NCBI GenBank assembly: GCA_024509875.1
Contig: JAMPIV010012156.1
Coordinates: 248,001 to 312,000, forward strand
Length of the DNA: 64,000 bases
Reading direction: 5' to 3'
DNA from: Oreohelix idahoensis
Lineage: Eukaryota; Mollusca; Gastropoda; Stylommatophora; Oreohelicidae
The notes under the pieces were generated by a model. It made no database searches and was not told where the DNA came from. It saw only the letters and a list, made by a program, of their open reading frames with translations. This document shows positions 11,245-20,501 of the stretch, piece by piece; the first letter of the stretch is position 1; each line of letters starts with the position of its first letter. The translations under genes and the position numbers were made by a program.

Positions 11245-12124
11245 GCAGCAGCTGATAAAGAAGCCAAGAAAGGTAGATCTGATAAAAATCTAATAAATGT
11301 AGGGATGAGTAAATCAGAAATTAAGAGCTTAATTAAAGATTTAATAACAGATGAATGAAAAGCAGAGTGGGATAAAAAATCTGAAAGAAAGACATGCATA
11401 TAAGATGTTCAAACATTTATAACATATAAGGAAGGGAAACCCGAGGCCTGTAAACGGTAAATTAATATGAAACAAACATAAAGAATATGTCAGATATCTA
11501 GGGAATTGAAAATTCCCAGTAATAAGAAACTTCTCAGACTACAGCTGGGAAAAGGCTATTTCAGAATAGAAGAACCTTATTGTGCAGGATGTCTTCAAGA
11601 CAATAATATAGAACATTTCTTGTTAAAATGTAAGAGGTATGACCAAATGAGAATACCAATATTAGATTATTTGCAAGCATCCAACTTACCTATAAATATA
11701 GAAGAGGTGTTGAGAATAGACAGACCTAGGGAACTGCATAATATAGTCAAACAATATTTAACACGAACAAATGTTAATATATAGTGGCTGGGAATGTGAA
11801 GGTCCGATGCTGTTCTTACAATGCATGTGACTTTAAACAGATGAAAGTCAATTAAATATCTGTTAAAGTCCGTTATATAACTAGAACCACCAGGCCTTTA
11901 CACCCCTCCACTTTAATATTATTCTTGTTCATAGTTTCTTCTTGATTTTGTTTGTTTGTTTTTATTTTTTCTATTTATTTAACGTATAAGCACAATTGTG
12001 ATTATCCCTATTTACATTGATTTGACAAATGTGATGCCACTTTCTCATGTCGGCAGTTGCTCATATTATTTGGAATTGAAAACAATATATATGCTAATTA
12101 TAACCCATCAGAGGTTGAACGGGA
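11245..12124 (+). mobile_element. RNase H-bearing LINE, 3' end (family 2), decayed
   Basis: Frames at 11176-11358 and 11506-11784 align with the C-terminus of the LINE at 14705-15592: GMSKSEIKSLIKDLITDE (cf. GLGRSEIKSHVKITINEE), then IPSNKKLLRLQLGKGYFRIEEPYC and a zinc-knuckle-like C..C........H....C (CAGCLQDNNIEHFLLKC). Stops and frame changes separate the parts. The 3' UTR ends with AACCCATCAGAGGTTGAACGG at 12103-12123, nearly the same tail as the copy ending at 15592, followed by an A/T-rich run. Confidence 0.75.
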
Positions 12125-12149
12125 TTTTTTTTTTTCATTAATTAAAAAA

Positions 12150-12595
12150 AAAAAAAAAAAGCAGCTGATACAGTTTGGTACCAGCCACGTCACTGGAGTT
12201 GCCAGAATAATGTCGAATCAACTTTAGACTACCTTAGGGACCCCGACTCCGGATTTATCCTCAGGGTTTACTCCCGAAACCTTACCAATAAATGGATATT
12301 CCCGCTTGGCAGCGGTGGTTTCAGTTCGGAGTTTTTCCTTCTCTTAAATAGGCTACTAACCAAGGATCACGAGCCCTAACTGCCCGAAGCTACTGGTTTT
12401 AAGGCGCAAGTGACTCGCCTTCGCCCCTTCTCCCGTCAGTGGAAACAGTTCCGCCGGGCTCAAATTGAGCCACACATGTATGCGGGGAGCTGGGCTTGGT
12501 TGTAAGAGGCTATTTGAGGCGCGTGCCGTAGAAGCATTTATCTGCAGTGAGAGCTTATCCTCACTACAACTCCCGGCTACAACAACCTTTGGAAC
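12150..12595 (-). other. Isolated LINE 5' UTR-like module
   Basis: Comparatively GC-rich and noncoding. On the minus strand it contains AGAGAAGGAAAAACTC followed by GAAACCACCGCTGCC, closely matching the 5' UTR of the I-like LINE at 39560-39600 (AGGAGAAGGAAAACTC, then AAACCACCTGCTGCC). It also contains TCGGGAGTAAACCC. I infer a fragment of a LINE 5' UTR; no coding region of that LINE follows it in the minus direction, where it meets a poly-A/T run. Confidence 0.5.
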
Positions 12596-12596
12596 A

Positions 12597-12700
12597 AGTA
12601 AGAAACTACTTATACTATAAATGGGAATGATCTATTTTAGAACTGAAGAACCTTAATGTGCAGCATGCATGCAAGACAACAATATAGAGTATATTTTTGC
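12597..12700 (+). mobile_element. Fragment of family-2 LINE
   Basis: The plus frame reads GMIYFRTEEP, a stop, CAACMQDNNIEYIF, matching the zinc-knuckle segment at 11545-11620 (GYFRIEEPYCAGCLQDNNIEHF). About 100 bp only. It is joined directly to the minus-strand LINE that follows. Confidence 0.65.
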
Positions 12701-14390
12701 TTCTACCTCCATTCTCATGCTGAAAGTTGTTATCTTGTCAGCCCCGCTATGTTCATCGACGATTCTGCCCTTAACCCTAGCAGAGAAGCCCCAACCTAAT
12801 TTCTCACCACGGAGCACAGACCCATCTGTATATACAATGGCATCATTATCCCCGACATGATCATGCACCAGTTGATTAATCTCCAGTTCTACTTTTCAAT
12901 TGCCCCATGTTCTACACTCTCTACCAACGCTGATGATGACCTGCTGGTAGTTAATGAATTCTCATATGACTTACTCCACTCTTTCTCTTTGAATATATTT
13001 TAAAATATGGTCACCTGCTTGATCGTTGTCTCTGCCTGTGTCATCCATGATCTCTCCCTCTTTATTCTTGGTCCTGTAATGTCAGCTATGTTTCCATGCA
13101 GGGGGTGCCGTTTGTCTGTGGTTACTCGCATATAGGCTTTTGCTTGGGCCATCGCATATCTGGATCTAATCGACAGCACTCCAAGAATGTATCTCATTGT
13201 CACAATGGGGTTATCTCGCTTACAGCCCAAGACTATACGCATCCTTTCATTTTGAATGCGTTCTAGTCGTTCACATTGTGTTGCTGATAGCGTGAGTATT
13301 CCCAGCCCATACTCAATGACCGATATGACTAGCTGTTGATAAAGAAGAAATAGTAATCTTTGCTCCAGACGCGCCGCGGCCATTATTTTCAGGGCCGCTA
13401 GATGTCTCCTGCATTTCTGTGTGACGTGCTCAGCATGGTGCTTATACGACAGCCAACGATCGAATGTAACTCTAAGGTATTTCAGCTTTTTTGCCTTTCA
13501 ATTTTCTATCTATTGAGAATAATATATGGAAGGTCTGTTTTCACTATGGAGTCGTTTAAGGGATTGACTTTGGAGCCAGTTTCTTCGCACCATTTAAACA
13601 CCTCCTGTTGTGTCCCATGAAGGCTATTAACCATTTCTTGTCGGTCAGAGCCAGTTCTGTAAATGAGTATATCGTCAGCAAAAGTCAGTGTTCGTCCAAA
13701 CCCAGTTGGCTGAATGGTGGCTACTTTAGCTGTATAGATATTAAACAGCACCAGTGATAATGGAGAACCCTGGGGAAGTTCAGGACAAATGCGCATTGGA
13801 CCTGATGTTCATGTTCCCAAGCGAAATGCCACTGATCTCTCAGTTAAGGCAGCTGCTATCCATCTTGTTAGCCAAGGGTTAACACCGCAAGCAATTACAC
13901 AGTTCCTTAATGTTTCAAAGTTCACACTGTTATAAGCATCCTCTAAGTCAATTGCTATAGAAACCGTTTCTCGTTTACCCTGGAACCCCTCGTACACATC
14001 ATAAGGACAAGTTCCAGCGTTACCCCATGTTACTTTCATGGGCCTAAAGCTTTCGAGAGTATCAGGTAGGATTTGTGCATTTTCGAGGTGATTCATTAGT
14101 TCCGTGGTACTATCTTTTCTAGTAGTTTACCTTAAACATTCTGCACTGTGATAATTTTATTGCTGCTGAGAAGCGTGGGGTCTTTACCATGTTTAGGAAG
14201 TGGCCGTAGGTAACTATGTATCCAGTCTTTCGGCACTTAAGCATTCAGTATGCTGGTGTTGAAAACACTCAACATATTTTTAATGCGTGTCATCGAGCTG
14301 TTTTATGTGGTGATAATGTACACCATCAGGACCCTGGGCAGTGTTTCAACTGGTTTCTAAAGTGCACACATCTTCTTCGCTTATGAGGTC
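12700..14390 (-). pseudogene. I-like LINE reverse transcriptase and RNase H remnant (family 3)
   Basis: Minus-strand frames give a LINE polymerase in order. 14096-13809 has VSIAIDLEDAYNSVNF (RT fingers/palm). 13796-13506 has PQGSPLSLVLFNIYTA and the catalytic LTFADDILIYR. 13383-13000 is the thumb/connection (QQLVISVIEYG, RIQNERMRIVLGC). 12868-12700 is the start of RNase H with VYTDGSV, GWGFSARV and a downstream MRMEVEA acidic motif. At least four frame breaks are present. The RNase H is cut off at about 12705 where a plus-strand fragment of another LINE begins. Loss of a LINE 3' end is unusual and points to rearrangement. The RT active site FADD is intact but the gene cannot be functional. 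Confidence 0.75.
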
Positions 14391-14704
14391 GAAATATATG
14401 TCGCCTCTTCTGTCGCTTCCCATGATACGGTCTTTAAGTTAAATAATTTAAGGTTCACTGTGTTTTTATAACGATGTAACACCTTTATGATGATTTTAAA
14501 ATGTGTTGTGTACCAAATAAAATTTTCTTCATGAAAAATTAATGTCTTTTTTTTTCTCTTATACATTTTAAACTCTAGAATTTTTTTTTTTTTAAATATA
14601 GTGAACAGGGGCTACGGGAAGGTTCACTTAAAGCCAAGGAGTACGAGAACCAAGGTTGAGAACTTCTGTGATTGTAGCCTCTACCTCACATAAGGTAATG
14701 TGTT

Positions 14705-15592
14705 GAATGCTATAAAAAAATTTTTACCGCAGAAATGGTAGCAATTCTAAAAAGTTTAGAAATAATCGAAGATAACCCACCAGAAGCTGTTACGATATCT
14801 ATAGACTCACTATCATCACTACAAGCACTAGAACACCCAGGTAAATGTAGCCGGCCAGACATAAAGGAAGAAATTCTTGCAATTAATACATCACTAGGGA
14901 ACAGAGGATGTAGTGTGAGGCTAGTGTGGGTTCCAGCACACATAGGTATAGCTGGTAACGAGTTGGCAGACCAGAACGCCAAGAATGGAAGAACAAGTAA
15001 AAACAATATAAGAGCAGGACTGGGAAGGTCGGAGATAAAGAGCCACGTGAAGATAACTATAAACGAGGAATGGAAGACAACATGGAAGAACAGTAGAAAA
15101 GGCAGACAAGCGTTCAAACTGCTGAAAGAACCAACAAGGACGTGCCAGGTCAGAGAAGAATTAAAGAGACCATCGAACAAAAAGCTGTGGCGTCTCCGTC
15201 TCGGTGCAGCGTACTTTATGATAGAGGAACCACACTGCCAAGAATGTCAGGAAGAGAATGACATAGACCACTACCTGATCCACTGTAAAAAGTACGAACA
15301 ACAAAGGCTTGAATTAAAAACTTACTATAGAAATCACAATATAGACACGACAGGGGATAAGGTTTTAAGTATAGATGTCCCAGGAGAAGCCCAATCAATA
15401 CTTAAAAGATATATACATACATTCACACAATTTTACAGTTTTGATTTACTGTATTTTGACTGAGTGGAGGGGTAGAAGATATTATATTTAGATATCGGAA
15501 ATCAGAATTTATTATCTTGAATTTACTACATTATATATCCTAACTATAACCCATCAAGGGTTGAACGGAATACTAAAAAAAAAAAAAAAAAA
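14705..15592 (+). mobile_element. RNase H-bearing LINE (family 2), 5'-truncated with poly-A tail
   Basis: A 3' fragment whose coding part starts inside RNase H and whose 3' UTR ends ATAACCCATCAAGGGTTGA, then GGAATACT and an A-run (15575-15594). The same 3' end is seen at 12103-12123. It is the best copy of this family in the window. Confidence 0.8.
14735..15463 (+). CDS. C-terminal RNase H and zinc-knuckle region of a LINE pol, truncated
   Basis: The 242-codon frame begins at a residue equivalent to the second acidic residue of RNase H (AEMVAILKSLEII, with AE just before the ATG). It continues with SIDSLSSLQAL (third catalytic Asp), then WVPAHIGIAGNELADQNAK, the characteristic RNase H C-terminal helix. 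After the domain come SNKKLWRLRLGAAYFMIEEP and a C-x2-C-x8-H-x4-C motif (CQECQEENDIDHYLIHC). RNase H in I-superfamily LINEs removes the RNA template during integration. The first catalytic Asp and the reverse transcriptase are missing, so this is a dead tail that happens to stay open. Confidence 0.78.
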   Translation: MVAILKSLEIIEDNPPEAVTISIDSLSSLQALEHPGKCSRPDIKEEILAINTSLGNRGCSVRLVWVPAHIGIAGNELADQNAKNGRTSKNNIRAGLGRSEIKSHVKITINEEWKTTWKNSRKGRQAFKLLKEPTRTCQVREELKRPSNKKLWRLRLGAAYFMIEEPHCQECQEENDIDHYLIHCKKYEQQRLELKTYYRNHNIDTTGDKVLSIDVPGEAQSILKRYIHTFTQFYSFDLLYFD

Positions 15593-15960
15593 AAATTCCA
15601 CTAATTTTGTATTCTGTTTCGGTGTCATTTTTACTTCTGATGGCCAATTTGGTTTATACAACCAAAAAAAAAAAAAAAAAACCACACGCACACACAATTT
15701 ATTTGTAATTTTTCAGAAGTGACGCGTCAATGTCACGCTCAGTTTACATCGTCGATCAATCCGTTGCGGAGGTTTTCTGCGAGGCTCCTTACAAACTGAG
15801 CGTTGTTTACGATAACTTCTAGGTTGTAATGCAGATTACAGTTATCAAATGTAATGTCCTGAGCAGCGTTAGCTGTTTCTTCAGTGCAGCCTCCTGGAAC
15901 ACTGCACGTGCTTTCAAAGACTTGGGCGATTCTTTTGATGCACTATCGACATCAAATGAA

Positions 15961-15962
<2 letters not shown>
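15593..15962. other. Noncoding, with A-rich tracts
   Basis: Two A-runs (15575-15594 and 15663-15680) and a short CA-rich stretch. No gene recognised. Confidence 0.5.

Positions 15963-16019
<57 letters not shown>
15963..16019. repeat. Compound microsatellite (TC)n(TA)n
   Basis: About 19 TC units (15963-16000) followed by about 9 TA units up to the GAA tail (antisense) of the adjoining LINE at 16019. Confidence 0.95.
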
Positions 16020-16022
<3 letters not shown>

Positions 16023-16744
16023 TCTTCTTCGATCCTTAGCCACCGACCGTCAAAGCAGTCAGTGGCCATCACGCCTAGTGGCGTCTTGTAGGGCAACAAC
16101 AAATTGATTCCACTTTGCACGGTCGGTGGCCATCCTTCGTACAGTGCCCCAACTCTGGTTCATTCTTTGCATCTCAGCCTCCACAGTCCTCCGCCAAGTT
16201 GTTTTTGGTCGGCCTCTCTTTCGCTTTCCTTCAGGGGTCCAAAGCATAGCTGTTCTTGTGATGGCATCGAGGTCTCTTCTGAGGACATGACCAATCCAGC
16301 TCCAGCGTCTGCCAGCTATGATGGTATGCATGTCCTCTTGCTTGCTACGAGTAAGCAGATCTTGGTTGGTGATGGTATTCGGCCAAAAGATTCGGTGAAT
16401 TTTTCTTAGGCATGTTGTGTGAAAAGAGGACAATTTTGACATTTCCTTCTCTGTGACTCTCCAGCATTCCGCACCATAGAGAAGCACAGAAAGCACGCAA
16501 CTCTGGTATAATCTTAATTTTGTGCTTGTGCTGTATTGGGAGGACTTCCAGATGTTATTTAGGCTAAAGAAGGCTGTTCTTGCCTTATTCATTCTGATGT
16601 TGATGTCTTTGCCTGCCCCACCGTCTGGTGTTACTATGCTTCCTAGGTATGTGAAGGTATCTGTCTGTACCAGTTGCTGATTCCTTACTGATATGGGCTC
16701 AGGGTTGCTCACATTGAGCGTCATGACCTCAGACTTCTTTAAAT

Positions 16745-16747
<3 letters not shown>
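16019..16747 (-). mobile_element. RTE-like LINE copy 3, 5'-truncated
   Basis: Minus strand, from INLKKSEVMTLNVSNPEP at about 16740 to the C-terminal MLWTPEGKRKRGRPKTTWRR and a tail of GAA repeats at 16019-16030. It is nearly the same sequence as 7570-8310, and its coding tail is open to the stop at about 16059. The listed frame appears to start further upstream only because the AT microsatellite translates as Ile-Tyr repeats. Truncation is exactly at the AT array (16747). Confidence 0.87.

Positions 16748-16825
<78 letters not shown>
16747..16825. repeat. (AT)n microsatellite
   Basis: About 79 bp of uninterrupted AT between the truncated LINE and the 5' LTR of element A. It may have expanded after the insertion and blurred the target-site duplication of element A. 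Confidence 0.95.
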
Positions 16826-16829
<4 letters not shown>

Positions 16830-17252
16830 ACCGCGCCATCTTGTCATCCCCATTGTCTCCGTGGTTCACTGCCTTTTTACCACAACATCTTCAAGAAGAA
16901 GATATATTACTAGACCACAATAAGGCCTAAAAATAGTTGTCGGTTATATTTGTGTTTTCGCTCTAGAAATAGTTGTGGGTTATATGGTGTTACGTAGTAA
17001 ATACCTAAATAGCTTGGTTAAACGGTATTGCTTAGGAATTGCCTTCAAAGTAAACTTGTGGACAACATTGCTTTCTGTATGGTTCAAATGCTACCTGATA
17101 GAGTTTCATTAATAAAAGTGGGACCCTGTCATCAAGAGAGTTTTTCTGTGACTGTGGCACGTGTGTGAAAGTAGGCCAGAGAGAGAGAGAGAGACGACAA
17201 CATTACACACGAATTCTTATTCTCCTTCACACATCGTCTTCGCACTGTCACA
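16826..17252 (+). repeat. Element A 5' LTR
   Basis: Starts TGTAACCGCGCCATC and ends CGCACTGTCACA, with the TG...CA termini typical of LTRs. An AATAAA lies at 17111-17116. It differs from the 3' LTR by a GA-repeat length change near 17178 and scattered substitutions. The 427-bp length compares with 422 bp on the right. Confidence 0.92.
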
Positions 17253-17275
17253 GTTGGCGTCGTCGACAGGATAGA
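17253..17275 (+). promoter_or_regulatory. Putative primer-binding site of element A
   Basis: The sequence immediately after the 5' LTR is GTTGGCGTCGTCGACAGG. TGGCG starting 2 nt inside the LTR junction is the usual position and first bases for a tRNA-complementary primer site. The matching tRNA cannot be named without a search. Confidence 0.55.
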
Positions 17276-17346
17276 CAGACAGTGACACCGAGCAAACAGC
17301 AAACGAACAAATATTGTAAACACCCAGCAGTGCATTCTTGCAGCAA

Positions 17347-17593
17347 GATGGCTTCGAGGAGTGCACGTGTTCCGAGCGGAGGGGAGTGCGAGGAAGATGC
17401 ATCAGTGTGCAAAGTGAGGGCCAGAGCAATGCGCCTGTGAAGGTAGTATACGTGACGGTGCCGGAGGTAAGGCAATTTGGTGGAAAGGCAAGGCCCACTT
17501 GGCAAGAGTTTGTGAAAGACGTAGAGGCCGTGTGGAAGGTAGCGCCCTTTTCTGCAGAAGATAAGGTAGACGTTATCTGGAATAATGTCGAGC
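17347..17593 (+). pseudogene. Element A gag, N-terminal part
   Basis: The likely start is the ATG at 17347 (MASRSARVPSGGECEED), which continues only to a stop at about 17440. The following Gag-like sequence is in another frame: VKVVYVTVPEVRQFGGKA, then WQEFVKDVEAVWKVAPFSAEDK and VDVIWNNVE. Its style resembles PNMA/Gypsy-type Gag N-terminal lobes. So one frameshift lies at about 17400-17430. The frame then runs straight into the LTR of element B at 17594. The rest resumes at 27110. It would form the capsid precursor; the second half is described separately. Confidence 0.65.
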
Positions 17594-18776
17594 TGTTACG
17601 TACATTTATTACCTAAGGGGGTAGTCTTCGGTCCTGCCAAATGTACGCACCAGTCTTAATATAGTTATATTATTTGTGCGTTCGATTGATTCACGCACTG
17701 ACGTGCACAATGCAGTGTGAGTTGCTTTGGACGCACGGGTAACCTAGTTTAGGGATGGTGACGTCATGTTTTGTATGGGGCAGTACGGACCATGTTGATG
17801 TCCGTGGAATATTTCTTGTATTCGTGGCAAGTTCGTGGAAGCCATTATTTCTATTGATATCTATTGGTCTTCATGTCGAAGCCAATAGTGGAAGTATCAT
17901 GTAAGTGTCGCCCCATTTCACATTGAATGTTTATTGAGTTTTAATTGAAGTATCAGGCCGCTCCTAGTTATGGTCTAGCGGGAATCCATCGTAGTATGTC
18001 ATTCCTAGAATGGACAAACGGAGTCGATTGCCTTGTTTGAATTACCGTAGAGGGAGGATACCTACGAGGAAACGAAGTTAATTGATTTTTGTATGCTTCA
18101 CATGTTTTAATATGCCGTTTTCGCCAATGCCAAAGTCATGGCATGGATTTTGTGGAGAGGTTAGTTAAAACCCAAATACTAACCCAGATGTAGCTTCATG
18201 TTTACGCCATTGATAGTATGTTTTGAACCTACGTGGTAGGAAGGAAGTCTTGGATCAAGACAGTCTTTTGTTGGATGAATGCGGGATTCAGTGATATGGG
18301 AATACGTATTTAGTTGGATTGTCCTCAGACAAGGTCAACGGACATTTATATCTTACTGTTTCAAACTTAGCATGAACATTACTGGATTCTTATTACGTGA
18401 ATGTAAGGAAGGTGTTTGAAAGGGATCTACCGCTATACCTGACCACCATCATAGATGTACATAATTCTTGTCAGCGTATCATTACCATGCATCCATGTTG
18501 ATTGTCTCCGTCAAGAACATTGTCTCGTATTGTCGAACGTATACTGTCAATAAATGATGTTAAACTGTACCACCCGCCTTACAGTTTGCTTCAGTTCACT
18601 TCAGTTCACAGCAGGCCTTGGTGGATGTGCCTGAAGTTATGCATCGTTATCTGTTGAACTAATTTTGACAGTTTATTTGGATTCACGTCTTATCAGCACG
18701 ATCTTACCGTCATATGTAGAGACCCTGCAGAAAAGGTCCTAACAGTAATTGGTGGATACATAAAGAGAGTGCAACA
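17594..18776 (+). repeat. Element B 5' LTR
   Basis: Starts TGTTACGTACATTTATTACC and ends GAGAGTGCAACA. Length is 1183 bp, exactly that of the right LTR. A polyadenylation signal AATAAA is at 18549-18554. Two GTT(T/C)-rich CACTTCAGTTCAC repeats follow at about 18590-18610. Confidence 0.95.
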
Positions 18777-18796
18777 GTAATTGGTATGCCAGTGTG
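18777..18796 (+). promoter_or_regulatory. Element B primer-binding site candidate
   Basis: Directly after the LTR the text is GTAATTGGTATGCCAGTGT. The equivalent position in element D (minus strand, 62423-62405) reads ATAACTGGTAGGCCAGTGC. The shared TGGTAKGCCAGTG core is a good primer-site candidate. Element C differs here (TGGTGACCGAAGG). Confidence 0.55.
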
Positions 18797-19865
18797 TCTT
18801 GAATTACTCAGGATTCAACACGGGAACTACCTCACAAGTTCCACAATAGTCGAAAATACGTGGATTTTCTAACAGTACATACTCCGGATAACGGCTACCA
18901 GAAGGTCAAGGTCGACAGTGAACCTCCACATCAAGTTCTACATGGTATGACTACGTTGGACCTCATCTTTTAGTCCTCATTACGTGCGAGCAGTACTCAA
19001 ATACTCAAGGCGAAGTATTTCGAAGTCTCAAACGTACATCTACGGAGACGAGGCACATTTTTTTTTCTTGCACGCGAGATAAGTATTAACGTAGTATCGT
19101 TGTACGCTTTATTACGTTTAGCTGTGCCTCATGTGATTATGTCCACCTATATACTTTTCATGTTGCTTGTTCTGTGTTTTATATTCGTCGTGGGAGGTAG
19201 GGAGGTTGATCTGACGAACGAGATCCATCTCGAAGCCAATTCGGGCTCTTCGTCAGACGTTCTGTAGGGCTCAACTTGTAAGTTTCAATTGAGCGATAAT
19301 TCCGGTTCAAGGCTAGAAACCTTGCCGAAGTTCCGATCGCTAATTGTTCCTTATAATAGTATCTGTTTAGCTGTTCCGTCAAGTTTTAATTGTTGTTCTC
19401 GTAGTTATTTTTACTCGTATTTAGTTTTATGATGAATTTTGTTTGTATTATGCGTCCGTCTCACCTTTCCTGTCGTTCAGTTTTTTACAAAACCTATGTT
19501 TTTACACTGTGTTGTCAATTGTCCTGTTGAGTATCTGATCGTAGTTGTCATCGTAAATTTTTACGATATTCTATTTTAGTTACACATTTCTATTTTTGTT
19601 GATTTCTACGATTGTGTTCACTCGTCTTTGATTATCGTGTCTTGTCGGTAATGTTTCTATTGTCTTTCACGTTGTTAATTTCATGACATTTCATTACATA
19701 AATTACTGTATTGATTATTAACATATTTCATAATTATATGATAACAAAAGATACCGTTCTAGGACAGGAACGACGTACACTTGGCAAAGTAACAAGGTTA
19801 ATTAATTTATATTGATTAATTATCATTTAATAAATCAAGAGTATTGTGACTACTTATAAAGCATA
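18797..19865 (+). other. Element B 5' leader (about 1.07 kb)
   Basis: Untranslated region between the primer site and the gag start, comparable in length to that of element D (1060 bp). It contains a conserved hairpin at 19210-19257, annotated separately. No ORF of note: the frame at 19179-19382 is on the opposite strand and has no homology. Confidence 0.75.
19210..19257 (+). promoter_or_regulatory. Conserved double-stem hairpin in the retrotransposon 5' leader
   Basis: TCTGACGAA at 19210-19218 pairs perfectly with TTCGTCAGA at 19249-19257, enclosing a second perfect stem CGAGAT/ATCTCG (19219-19224 with 19227-19232). The identical 48 nt occur in the leader of element D (61934-61981, minus strand), while much of the surrounding leader has diverged. 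A packaging, dimerisation or translation role is plausible but inferred. Confidence 0.65.
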
Positions 19866-20501
19866 ATGTATTCACTAGATTATTTCATTAAGCAAGCAAA
19901 AGCTCTTCAGATGGCTCCTGATGAAGCAAAAGCATTTGCACTTGCAGAATATAGGAAAGCTCAAGAAATAGAAGCCGAACAGAGAAAGTTAGAAACTTTA
20001 AGACTAGAAAAACTTCAATTTGAGGCAGATCAAAAACGGATTGAGGCTGAGGATGATGAAAAGAAGAGGAAATTTATAGCTGAGGAAGAGGAGAAAAAAA
20101 TGAGATTAGCCGCTGAATTAGAAGAGAAACGATTTCAGCGAGAGGCAGAACAGAAGCAAAGGGAGGCTGAAGAAAGACTTAAAAAGGAAATGGAAGAAAG
20201 AAGATTAATAGCTGAAAAAGAAATGGAAGTTAAACAAAAGGAAATGGAAGAAAGAAGATTAATAGCTGAACAAAATACATTACGACTTCAGCTTGAGATG
20301 GAAGAGAATGATAGAAAACGACAGCATGAACTAAAATTAGCAGAGTCAGAATATGAGAGACTTAGGTTAACTCAGGAAGCTAATTCTCAGAGAACTTTTG
20401 AAAGCCAAACTTCATCCAGACATGATCATTTTAAGGAAATTCACCTTAAATTACCTAAATTTAATCCCCCGTCGGATGACGTAATATTTTTTTCTAGATA
20501 G
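19866..20501 (+). pseudogene. Element B gag, N-terminal coiled-coil part, frameshifted
   Basis: The 211-codon frame starts at ATG 19866 (MYSLDYFIKQAKALQ), matching the starts of D and C (MATLDYFIKQAK, MSTLEYFIAQGK). Residues about 30-180 are a highly charged Glu/Lys/Arg coiled coil with repeated EERRLIAE and EKKMRLAAE units. The last part (LKLPKFNPPSDDVIFF) enters the capsid-like domain. The frame ends early because of one extra T in a T-run at about 20487-20494, judged against element D at the equivalent site. Downstream sequence resumes in the +1 frame. Confidence 0.85.
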
